Shown here one piece after another: positions 23,461 through 34,037 of a DNA stretch of 64,000 bases. Location of the stretch: contig JAUTXW010003605.1 of NCBI GenBank assembly GCA_030620095.1, forward strand, positions 1 through 64,000. Reading direction: 5' to 3'. Below the pieces are notes generated by a model, which was not told the DNA's origin, searched no databases, and saw only the letters and a program-made list of their open reading frames with translations. The DNA comes from Kuschelorhynchus macadamiae. Taxonomy: Eukaryota > Arthropoda > Insecta > Coleoptera > Curculionidae. The stretch's first letter is position 1. Each line of letters starts with the position of its first letter. Made by a program: the position numbers and the translations under genes.

Positions 23461-26400
23461 AATGTCTTTCTTTCAATGAATGTGAATCGTCTAAGGTCCA
23501 CATACTTTTTGTGCGTAAATGGCGCCACTTCGGTATTATCCGTGTTAACATAGTTAGAATAGACCTTGTCATTACTTCTACTTTTGCAGCATTATCTTGT
23601 TATTTACTGCAACAGCAAGATCATTGGTTTCGCCTTGAGCATATAATATACTTATATTAAGCACTCAATCGAATTTTTGTAAATTTTGCAAAATTCATAT
23701 GGGTAAGTCTTGACAAAACATCGTAAGCCACAAAATTGTTTTATCGTCTTAAACGCTTTTCAAACAAAAACAACAATATCTCTGTAAATTTAAAAACGAG
23801 TATTTAATCTAGTTTTATTTTTAAACAGAGAACTTTTGAAATGTATAAGAATTTTGTTGTTTTTTTCTTTAAAAAGCATTGATATTATTATGGACGGATT
23901 TTACCTTCTAAAATTCTTTCTTCTATAACTTTCCTTGTGAACATGTTTGCTCTTAACATAACATTTGAGAAGATACAAAACTCTATCTATGTTCAATGCC
24001 GGTTTGATAATTTAATCTTATTTATAATAACGTTTTGGTTAACGCCAACAATTACCAAGATCTACGAGAAAAGTCAATTAGCAAAATGTGCATAGATTTG
24101 GACATGGACAACTTTTTGTATCTATTTTTTGCGCCTTGGAAGACACTGTACAAAGTTTACAAAAAAGTTTTGGTAAATGTGTCAACATATTTGTGCCGAA
24201 ACTTGATGTATGTCTAAATTGAAACTTTTTAAACATACGCGTATAAAATGTTTCTTTATTGAGATGATTTTGACGCAATGACACAATTAGCTACATTAAA
24301 GGACACGTTGTGTATTTTGTTGCAAAATTAAGTTTCCGCTTTTTTACTAAAATAAGTTTCATGGGATTACGTTTCCGCTTTGTTACTAACATGAGTTGGC
24401 ACTAAAATAATAATATGACTTCATGTTAAACATATAAGATCCGTGTTGTTTCTTACATGTGTCCAACATATAGCTATGTCCCTTTAAGAATAGTTAAGAA
24501 TATCTAGCTTATCTAAGAGCAGTAGAACATTCTTTGAAATACTCTTAAAAGTAAATATCATTCCAACGGGGTTAGGCCAATACTGATATAATAGTCTATA
24601 TTAAAAACTTGTTTACTAAAATGGGTCAGCTTGACTATTATTTTACATTTAAGGAAAATCTCAGTCTACTATTGGGCACATTTTTGAAACAAATTTTGTC
24701 GAAAAATAGAAACCTGTTTCTAACTGGACACAATAAACAAATGTGCTATATTTTGTTGATAGAAGCCAGGCTACTAAAAAAAAATGGCAGAATAAAATAA
24801 CTGTATTTTAACGTACAATTTTTGACTTTTTTAAAGGAAGAAAAGAGTCAACGGTAATGTTTGGAACCATAATAAACCCACTGACATTGAATTTTGTTAA
24901 AAACATTTAAAAATGAAAAGTTCCGTAAAGTCTAAATCAGATATCAGTAAAAAGTGTAAACACACAAACAGGTACTACATTAATACACAGGTTTAACAGC
25001 TAACTAGTTTTGTGATCGTTAGTTAGAATGTTTCGAGCAGAAATACATTTATGGTCTAAATATTTGGATTTGGTTGAGTACACAGTAAATACATACATAT
25101 CATTGTAAACACAATTTGGATTAACGTGTATCAGTTTTGTGACCATATATACAAAACTGGCCAATGTTAGATACAATTGTACAAAACAAAAACCCAATAA
25201 AATTATTATGGAAACGAAATAGAAACAATTTGGGAGCAATTCCCTTTTTATAAATATTTCGGGAACAAAACTTGCATTCTAGGAAAATTTTAGCAACAAT
25301 TAGGACTTCTTTTACACTAGACTTCGGATATTTTTTAGACTCAATTTAGTAAACGTTTTATGACCATTTTGAACAAATTTAATACACTAGTGGTTGTAAA
25401 GCGGAAATTGTGCTTTAAAACGTATCGTGTCCAGAAATGCTCGTCGACACAGTGTTTAACTTTATCCAAATCGGATATTTAATTGCTGCTTGGGAAACGA
25501 AAAACAGGGTCACATGGAGTCCGCACTTCTTGGAGACCTAGAGACTTTTGTTATTATAATACACAAATATCTCTGAACACTATATGAGCATTTGTTGATT
25601 GAACTTGAAGTAAAATCTTATTTACTCAGAGTTTCGGCAGCCTCACTTATAGAGTCGAAGGAGATGATATTGTTAAACGTGAATTAGATTTGAAACCATT
25701 GCACAATCAAGATGGATAAACACAAAATAATATACAAATTTTGTTGAAATATTAGACACAGATATGATGCAAATGGAGAATTTGTTATTGTGCAAAATTT
25801 AATATTTTTTAAGAGGATATTGAAGTGAATTTAAGTTTCGAACCCGTAGCTGAACATAAACCTTATAGATTTTGTAGTGTGGTAGGCCGATATAGATCAT
25901 CAAAAGAGAGCGCATTAGTCTAGTAAGCGACACGGATACGCACTCAAATACAAAATATGACATTTGGCCCGTTTTCTCTAGAAAAAAACCGTTAAAAAAA
26001 AAATGGAATAAAATTTATTAAAAACGTATATCATAATGAGGGAAACTTTCTAGTTTTTTAACAAACGAGAAGACAAAACAAAGATACCGTCTTTCCTGTA
26101 ATCTTTAAAAGAAAATATTATACTAGGACATTTATTTCCTAGTTCAAAAATAAAATTTATAGAAATTTTGAAAAATTATATTTTTTACACATTGATTAAA
26201 CTAAGTACTAAACAAAAATTAGAAATTATTTAATATTTTTTTTTTGGAAAATTGAAGCAAATTAGTGATTGAAGCTTTATAAAGAATCCCAAAAGTTACA
26301 TGACTAAAGTACTAAGTCCTTCAAACCCTGTTAAATACAGTCCTGTGTATGCTTTTCAATAAGGTTTTTATGTCGGCTGTTACTTGGGATAATTACAAGT

Positions 26401-27351
26401 TCGTCTTGGGTCTTCTTCTTATTATTATACTTAGCTAACATATATAGGCCTAGGGACAAATAAAATTTGAACAGTTACTACGAGGTTGTTCTTCGCAGTT
26501 TCCACCACCGATTAGCGCGCCGTCATTCCAAGCCTCTTCACATAATTTGCCTTGGTGTCATCTTCAATTTCGGAGAACCAGTTACCTGACATTTGTTACA
26601 TTTGTTTCTTTTTAAAAATTTTACCGTAGTTGCCATAGGCAAGTTGCGACTCAGGCTTTTGTTACCCTTTAATACTATTAGCATTGAATTTCCCTACAAA
26701 CCATTTTGTAATTTTTGGTGCGGTGAAGATACAAAATGTGTGATAACACTCGTTTTACTAAAACCCAAAAAAAGCCTAACCTGGGTTAATCAAAAAGACG
26801 TTCTGATAATTATTACAAACTACTACATACAATATTACGTGTAAGGAAATTCACTCAAGCTATGTTAGCATGGCGGTCTTGTCTATACACCTCAACTCAA
26901 ATTTGTTCAGGCAATATGCAATGTCAGCATTTTTATGACCGCGAAATGCATTTCGAAACCTGCGAATCGTATATAGCCAAAAAACAAGTCAGATAGTGTT
27001 ATTTAATCATTACAAATTGAATTTAAACTTTGCGCCTTAATATGAAATATGTCACTTTAAATTCAAAGCATGCGACATCTAAAACGGTAATAAATATTCA
27101 TGTTTTTGTCATTCCAAAGTAACGTAGTTTAGAACATACAAAATTGATGTTAAAAATGACTGCTGCATAAAACATGAAATACAATGCAAATTACTCCAAA
27201 TATTTACTTCAAGACATATCTTTGTTTATTTGTGTTTTGGCGTTTCCTTAGAACATTTTTTGAAATAAAACTATTTAATTCAAACGTCAAAATTATCGCC
27301 AGTTGTGTCTCACAATGTAAAAATCATTAAACAAACTTCATAAAAAAAAGC
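23461..27351. other. Intron sequence, nothing recognised
   Basis: About 3.9 kb of AT-rich sequence with only short chance frames on both strands. No terminal repeats or known motifs seen. Confidence 0.4.
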
Positions 27352-28625
27352 GTGAAGATGATACGATTAGATTTTAATAACTATATTAAATCGGTGGAAA
27401 ATGACCTGTCCCGTAACCCCAGTCGTTTTTGGATTTATACGTCCCTAAAAAGACAGTGTATAAGTAAAATACCCAATGAACTATGTTGGGAAGATACAGT
27501 TGCCACAACCGGAATAGACATTTGCAACTTATATTGTATTCAAATATAAATACACAAAATGATTGCTGTTCTCTTCAAAATATAGTTCTTAGTGATTCTG
27601 AAGTTACGCGAGCTTTGTTGAGCCTTGACTCAAGAAAGGGCGCGGGGCCCGATAAAATACACCCAATATTTTTTAAAAATAACTCTCAATCTCGAGGCCG
27701 CTCACCTTATTATACAATTTGCCCTCAAAGTGTGGAAAATTTTCTGATAGTTGGAAATCCGCAAAGATTGAATTATCCCAATATTTTTTAATAATTGGGA
27801 ATATATTTTTAATTTGGGAATATGGAAAGATGTATGTATTCTTTTACGAATTATCATTTAGATAATCCAAGGGCATTTAATAAGGTAAGCCATAATATTC
27901 TTTTTACTCGTCTGGTTGAAGCTGGTGTGGGTGGCTAATGCTAGTCAATAACCTTTTCGCGTATTAGGGATGGATATTTGTTTCACTATAAGGTAAGGGG
28001 CAAAACTATTCCAAGTTGATTATGTGCGTGATTTGGGTATTACATTTGATTCAAAATTAATGTTCGATCGACACATCGAAATAATGGCTTCCCATCATCC
28101 AGAATGTTGGGTTATGTTCTGCGAAAGTGTGTCAGGTTTACGATTATTAAAGCAATCGTCTGTTTTTATTATTCTTTCGTTTTGAGCAAATTGAATTTCG
28201 GTAGTGTAATTTGGAACCCGAGATACGCTGTGTATATAAACCAGTTAGAACATATACAGAATAAAATTTTAAAGTTAATTTCTTTTAAAGATAATCATCA
28301 GTTTCTTGATATGTCGTTGGCTTCAAGACATTTTAATATATTATCCTTATCTAATAGAAGGGTCATCTCGGACATATTGTTTTTATATAAAATCATTAAT
28401 TGTAAAATAGATAGTCCGTATGTTCTTTCGCTGTTTAAATGTTCCCCAAGTTAATCTTGGGTCAAATCAATTGCTTCCATTTCGAAGAACAAATTGTTCA
28501 CAGAACTCTCCACTACGTAGGGTTCTAAAAAGTGCAAACACTTATAGTAATCTAATAGATATGTTTTATATGTGTGCAAATGTCATTAAACTTACTTTAA
28601 AAAAAAATCTGTTAAATAACTAATT
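27352..28625 (+). pseudogene. Jockey/CR1-like non-LTR reverse transcriptase relic
   Basis: The first piece has NDLSRNPSRFWIYTSLK, the second (frame change) has LDSRKGAGPDKIHPIFFK, the KG.GPD..P.. motif at the start of the polymerase. The core of the polymerase, including the catalytic YxDD, is deleted. A piece RAFNKVSHNILFTRL (out of order) and the post-polymerase region FVLSKLNFGSVIWNP, INQLEHIQNKILKL and ILFLYKIINCKIDSPYVL follow, ending at 28623. The 3' untranslated part ends in AATAAATAAATA near 28765-28775. The copy has at least three frameshifts. Confidence 0.82.
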
Positions 28626-28764
28626 ATACAAGTGATAATATATACGTTTATATAGGAACTATTAGATAGTATGTATGTAGCTTAAATATTATTAGTTTAT
28701 GTAAGTATGTCAATATTGTATTGGGTACCTTTGTACCTGTTTGTATCCCATATGTCCACCAAAT

Positions 28765-28776
28765 AAATAAATACCT
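28765..28776 (+). repeat. AATAAATA-type 3' tail of the non-LTR relic
   Basis: CAAATAAATAAATACC following a TATCCCATATGTCCACC 3' end. Short AT-repeat tails end many Jockey/CR1 insertions. Confidence 0.55.
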
Positions 28777-29125
28777 TAACGTTTCGATTTTGTTGTTTGG
28801 ATTTTACGTTAAATATTTATGAAATGTATTTCAAGCTTAACTAGTAAATTCAAATTAATGTTAATTTTTGTACTGGCGGTTCCGACACAATTTCGGAAAA
28901 ATGTCGTTGTCGATTACCTCCAGTGCCAAAGCATTACAGTTTCTGACGTCACGCCAACTATGTTGCCAGATTTTTTGGGGCGAGTAATACTTTGCATTGA
29001 ATAAATTAAAATACTGAAAAAAAAACGTAAAAAATAAAATCTTCGTTTGTGCGCCATCATATGACATCCACTTTCATTTTACAACAGAAAAAGTTTTATA
29101 CGCGGTTTTTATAGGCAATACTTAC

Positions 29126-29572
29126 CGTCAGTAAAATCACTCATATTGACAGGTCTACTTTCATTAGTGCCCTCTGTGACTGATGAAACACTGTTAATCT
29201 CTGTTGTTGATGTGGTCTCGTTAGTGCTGACAGAAGAAACGTTTCCTAAAATTTCTGGAATAGCTGTAGTGATATTTCCGCTCTCACTAGTAGATACTGT
29301 ATCTGTGGTGATTTGTGATGGGGTTGTATTCTGATATACTACCGAAGTTAAATCCGGCGTATGTGTGCTTTCTGAAACGTCTGAGGTTGGAGGTATTTCA
29401 GGTGAAAGAGTTACTAGAGGGACGGACGTAGACAAAGGACCAGGTGAAGATTGAGTTAAGGTTGAAATTGAGGAAGGAGTTGTCTCATTTCTTTGGAAAA
29501 TTGGAGGTGTTATAATTGGTGTTACGCTTGGAAGTAGCACCCATCCGTCAGGAGTCGTTATTGGTACCCAAT
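29126..29572 (-). CDS. Stalk exon 4, Ser/Thr/Pro-rich (149 codons)
   Basis: The acceptor TTTTAG at 29573 is followed by a phase-1 codon completion giving DWVPITTPDGWVLLP. The rest is a mucin-like stretch (STLTQSSPGPLSTS, ESTHTPDLTSVVYQNTTPSQ) with several N-glycosylation sequons (NTT, NIT, NVS, NET, NES, NMS). It ends NMSDFTD plus one base at donor CG|GTAAGT. Joined to the next exon it reads SDFTDVCGRRM, the natural lead into the protease domain. Length is an exact multiple of three and both ends are phase 1. Confidence 0.85.
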
Positions 29573-29623
29573 CTAAAATTAAAAGTAGTTGTTGGAATAT
29601 AAAGTACTATATTTAGTATGTGC

Positions 29624-29631
29624 CTGAAAAC
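29624..29631. repeat. hAT copy 2 target-site duplication, left
   Basis: CTGAAAAC immediately before CAGGGGC. An identical octamer follows the right end at 32080-32087. Confidence 0.92.
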
Positions 29632-32079
29632 CAGGGGCACGCAGTCCATGGAAGCAAGAGAAGCAGTGCTTCCCCAAAAAAAATTACAAAACATCTTCTA
29701 AAATGTAATTTTTGTAATAGGAGACCATTAATTTAGTTTATATTAAAAATGCTAAAAAATATTATCAAGCCCTTAAATTCCACCGTTTGCAAGCTTCTCT
29801 GCAGCCAAATTTTGCATTTTCTGTCGCAGAGATTATTGAACTTTGCTTTGCAATTTTTGCATTGGGGGCGTGCTTTAAGTGGTGGCGGAAGCTATAGTTG
29901 GAGTAGGTTCTTTGTTTAAACGGCTATCTGTATGTTGTGTGATACGTACGTCGCGTCGTGGATGGTGCGATATGGAAGACAATAATACGGACGTGGATAT
30001 GCAAATACCGTCAACTTCGGCTGTCGGTAATAACGTTGAAAATGTTGGAGAATCTAATAAGAAGAGTGTGTGTGAATGTGCGTTGTGTGTCTTAATAATA
30101 AAGGGATTTTCAACATTAAACTTCGCCGATAAGCTTCAAATAATTTCCAAAGGAAGGTTAAAACCGCCTATGAAAAATTTAACCACAAAAATGAAAAACT
30201 GTATTAGACATTTTTATCCGGAAAAACAATACGAACAATTTAAATGGCTAAAAGGGTGTGAAAATATAAGTAAATTATTTTGTTGGTCATGTTTACTTTT
30301 TGAAAATTAAAAAGGTGTCTGGAATAAAACTGGTTTTTCCGATTTACACAATTTCTATAAAGCTGTAAAAAGACACATTATGCCCAAAGCGCATTTACAG
30401 GCCGTCATAAAAGAAAAAGTCTTAGGCAAAACCAGAATTGAATACGCCCTTAATAAACAGTTGAAAATTAGTCACCGCCAAAACAATGAACAAGTCGATA
30501 AAAATAGGCAAATATTAAGATCGATGGTGTTTGTTTTCTCGGACAGCACGAATTGGGATTTAGAGGTCATGACGAAACAAGGGTTTCTTTAAATAGAGGA
30601 AATTTTCAAGATTGAATTAGTTTAATAATAGCGATTTTCGCTGAACGTCGAATCGAATCCAGAATGATTTAATTTCCGCTGTTGCAACCATTATTCTAAA
30701 AAGAATTAAGCAGGAGATTGGCGAGGCGCGGTTTATTGCTATTGTTCTGGACAAAACAACTGATATCACTAATTGTAGCCAATTAGTGATATCAGTACGC
30801 CACGTTAAAATAGACGGAAGTATTTAAGAACGATTTTTAAATTTTAAGAATGTGTCCGAAAATCGTACAGCAGATGCATTATATACCGCAGTTTATAACG
30901 TTACTAAAGAAATTAATGGAGAGAAAAAATTAGTTGCTCAAAGCTATGATGGGGCTGCAGTTGTGGCAGGACAATTAGGAGGTCTGCAAGCTAAAGTTCG
31001 AGAAACTTTCTCAAGTGCTGCGTTTGTCCATTGTCCATGTCAACAAAACGTACACAAGCTTTGGACTCCATTGTCCACAAACGATTGCCCAAAGTAGCTT
31101 CCTACTAGTTGGAACTATATTGGAAGACTTATGTTGAATGAAAATCTGAATAACTGATTGAACTATTTGAGAATATAATAGAAAATAATTAAACGTGGTA
31201 CTCAGAAGCAATAAATAGTTCGAAGGGGTTTTTGGACTGTTTGAAACGAGATTTTAATTTTAATTATTTGTTGAACATATTTTCAGAAATATTTCCATTC
31301 TCGGACAATGTTTTTAGTATATTACAAACTAAAACAAATGATATTGCTGTTTGCCTAAAAAAAATGGATGGTCCATGTTAAGCCAAAAAAGAGATGACTT
31401 TGACCTAGGAGAAAACGATGACGTTAAATGTAGAGCCACAAGCCAAGCGTCTTCGAACGGACAAGGTGTGAGATGTTCAAACATCATACATACGCCTCTT
31501 TTATAAAATAATCGATCAAATTCAGCAACAAATAAACTATAGATTTAACGGTTTAAATGATTTTAAATTCATTCATCAATGCATTTAAAGGAAAAACTTT
31601 TCCAGAAGATGCGTTTAAATCTCTTCTTCTTCATTATGGCCAGTTCTTCGACCGAGTGTTACTGCGATCTGAACTAAAAGTGATTTACGAAACTGATGAC
31701 ATTAGCGCAAGAAATAACGCTAAGGAACTAATGCAATTTTTAAAAGACAAGGAGCTGGAAGATGCCTACACCGAAGTGCCGAAATTGTGTGAATTAGTAT
31801 TGACAATACCTGCCACAAGTTTATCAGTAGAACGCAATTTTTCGACACTTAAACGTATAAAAAATTTCGTGAGAAATTCAACGGGGCAGAAGAGACTTTC
31901 GCATACATCGCTGTTGTCCATTGAAAATAAACTTCTCCAAAATATGTCGGAGCATCGACGTTTTTATGATGACGTCATTGACGAATTTGCAAAAAATAAT
32001 CGAAGAATCGAATTACGTTACAAATAGGTAAATTTCTAAAAATTGCTTCCCTTTCTTAAAATTTCATCACACGCCCCTT
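29632..32079 (+). mobile_element. hAT transposon, copy 2 (ZMYM1-like family)
   Basis: Left end CAGGGGCACGC at 29632. Right end, inverted, CACACGCCCCTT at 32079, with a perfect 8-bp target duplication. It is the longer of the two copies. The insertion lies 52 bases upstream (in transcription order) of stalk exon 4, close to the acceptor, and runs antisense to the host gene. Confidence 0.92.
29971..32027 (+). pseudogene. hAT transposase, broken
   Basis: The likely start is MEDNNTDVDMQIPSTS at 29971, within a longer open frame. It passes through LKPPMKNLTTKMKNCIRHFY and the zinc-finger region ENISKLFCWSCLLFEN to a stop at 30308-30310. It resumes at 30380 (PKAHLQAVIKEKVLGKTRIE), 30852 (SYDGAAVVAGQLGGLQ) and 31557-32027, where the dimerisation region LSVERNFSTLKRIKNFVRN is intact. 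Stops and frameshifts differ from those of copy 1, so the two decayed separately after insertion. The family's role is cut-and-paste transposition. Confidence 0.88.
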
Positions 32080-32087
32080 CTGAAAAC
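32080..32087. repeat. hAT copy 2 target-site duplication, right
   Basis: CTGAAAAC, identical to 29624-29631. Confidence 0.92.
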
Positions 32088-32439
32088 TAACACAATACTG
32101 TTGACCGATTGTCATAAGATTGAATATTAAAAAATGTTTACATTATTTAATTACTTTATTTACTGTTATGGAGCACTTACATTATAAAAAACAAAGTAAT
32201 TTTAATATTTTTACTGTTACTAACTTCACAAAATATAAAATAATCTAAATTACTGTTAAAAAAAACGTTAAACACAAAATGAAATTTTAATAGCGTCTAC
32301 TTTTACGAAGAATCAAAAAATAAGTTCATATCCAGAGTTATTCATCTTAAAAAAATTATAAATTAAATGTTATATTTCTTATGATCTTTAATAAATTTAA
32401 AGAAAATCCTCAGTTAATAATAATAATGCTTCAAATGTA

Positions 32440-32762
32440 CAGAGTGTCCAAATTTCGTTGTTAAAAATAACGCAGGTTTAATTTTTATCTCACAAACGAA
32501 AGCAACTAAAAAAAATTTGACTACCTCACTGGATTCTACGTAATTTTTTTTTGATATTATACAGAGTCACCGAGCTGCAGCTTATGACTAAAAATGTAAA
32601 CTCTTCAATTTCAGCCTGTTGTATTCAAAACTAAGGTAGCTATGGAATTTTTGTTAACGGTATCTTGCTGTACACAAAAAAAAATAGCACAGTGATGTGG
32701 AAACTGCATCCTTCTGTTTTCACTGATAACCGAGGTACTTACAACCAAATTTGGACACCCTG
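32440..32762. mobile_element. Mariner-type MITE, 323 bp
   Basis: CAGAGTGTCCAAATTTCGTT at the left end, and its inverted match CAGGGTGTCCAAATTTGGTT at the right end, flanked by TA on both sides (32438-32439, 32763-32764). No coding capacity. The short length, terminal repeats and TA duplication fit a non-autonomous Tc1/mariner element. Confidence 0.8.
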
Positions 32763-33089
32763 TACAAATCCAAACTCTTAACCATTCCCCGGAAATATTT
32801 TATAACTGACTTTTGATGTAATGATTCAATTAACGACGAGTTTTCAGTTGAATTATAAGAATATAGGACGTATTCACCACATCGTCCAGAAATGTTATTG
32901 AAGAAAAACCTATTGGTTTTATAAAAAAAATATGCAAAAAAACAATATAAAAAATAGTGTTGAAAGTTCTCTGTAACCAGATGGTCATTTAAAATAAAAA
33001 TTATGTAAATTGGTGCAGTACAACTCTCTCACGAACTGAAAAGTCTGGCTTAGTGTTTTAAATATATAGATTTTTATGATAATTCTTAC

Positions 33090-33326
33090 CTTCGGTAACA
33101 TTTGCGGTGGCGTAGGTTTCACTAGTGTTACTGACCTCTGTATGATTCTTAGAGTCTTCCACAGTCCATGTTACTAGACCCGGAACAGGACTTGGTTGCG
33201 TTGTGGTAGAACTACTACTAGGTATTTCAGAACTAGACGAAAATATCTCTGAAGAGGGACTAGTACTAGGTTCTGGCAAGCTTGTTACTAGGCTACTTAC
33301 AATTGTAGATGCAACCGTAGTTGAAC
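33090..33326 (-). CDS. Stalk exon 3, Ser/Thr-rich (79 codons)
   Basis: The acceptor CTTTAAG at 33327 is followed by a phase-1 completion (Gly), then STTVASTIVSSLVTS, EIFSSSSEIPSSSSTTTQ and PGLVTWTVEDSKNHTEVS. It ends ATANVTE plus one base at donor AG|GTAAGA. Low-complexity Ser/Thr with NHT, NTS and NVT sequons suggests an O- and N-glycosylated spacer. The length is divisible by three with phase 1 at both ends. The acceptor tract is weak (few pyrimidines), so this exon may be used variably. Confidence 0.78.
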
Positions 33327-33374
33327 CTTAAAGATTACAAATTATAGTACAGCAGCTTTCACGGCTTTGGCCAT

Positions 33375-33687
33375 TTAAAAAATAATGGTTCTTGTAATTA
33401 GATCGTGTTAAATTAGAATTACTATCCGACGTTTCGTCTTCTATTGTACGAACCAAACAACGACTCTGTGCTAAGATCGGTTTCTACGTGTGATGTAGAC
33501 AGTAACCCGTATCTCTATTGAAGTTTTTTGTATGTTTAAAAATGTCAATATATTCTGTAATTTTTCGTTTATAAAACCCTGAAACCGACGCTAGGACCTT
33601 GGTTTCTTTTATGTTTATAATATGGACAGTGGTATGCTGGTGTTCAGCCACAGCAAATGGAACAATTTGTTTATTTTTAATACATCC
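33375..33687 (+). repeat. Left arm of an old inverted repeat interrupted by the LTR element
   Basis: Pairs with 38357-38766. The closest part is 33570-33680 (GTTTATAAAA, TTGGTTTCTTTTA, CAGTGGTATGCTGGTGTTCAG, GAACAATTTGTTTATTTTTAA), which matches the complement of 38405-38530 at roughly 85 percent by eye. The outer part shares GTTCTTG, GTGTTAAATT and GACGTTTCG. Confidence 0.8.
33683..33687. repeat. LTR element target-site duplication, left
   Basis: CATCC directly before the TGTAAC end, identical to 38357-38361. Confidence 0.9.
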
Positions 33688-33911
33688 TGTAACGTCCTAT
33701 GGGAAAAGGAAACTCCGAATATTACGTGTATTATTTTATTTCCCTATAGACGTACCTACATGTATTCCATTCCGATCTACACTGCTTTGCTAATAATAGG
33801 AATGCAGAAATAAGAGGTGGGGTGACCGTGACGGTACTAACGTGTGTCATATGATGCGTTATGTTTAATAAATAAATAGATACAGAGTAAATAGAAAAGA
33901 CAATCGTCACA
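33688..33911 (-). repeat. LTR, 3' copy (224 bp)
   Basis: On the minus strand begins TGTGACGATTGTC and ends GACGTTACA (TG...CA). It contains an AATAAATAAATA stretch usable as a polyadenylation signal. It differs from the other LTR by a 3-bp length change near 33860 and about two substitutions. Confidence 0.93.
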
Positions 33912-33924
33912 CTCTCTCCTCCTT
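33912..33924 (-). other. Polypurine tract
   Basis: AAGGAGGAGAGAG on the minus strand, directly next to the 3' LTR, where plus-strand DNA synthesis of LTR elements is primed. Confidence 0.85.
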
Positions 33925-34037
33925 AATTTCTTTGCATTTCCAATTTATAATAATATTATTTAGTTAATCTAAACATGTAAATGCAAAATATTTTAATTTT
34001 ATTATAGGTAAGTATACCAGTTTTTTTTACACAATAT

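Noticed and set aside
29146..29334. Plus-strand frame across stalk exon 4 (similarly 38817-39278 and 41351-41551)
   Set aside because: Reverse complement of Ser/Thr-rich coding exons; the minus-strand reading has splice sites and matching phases.
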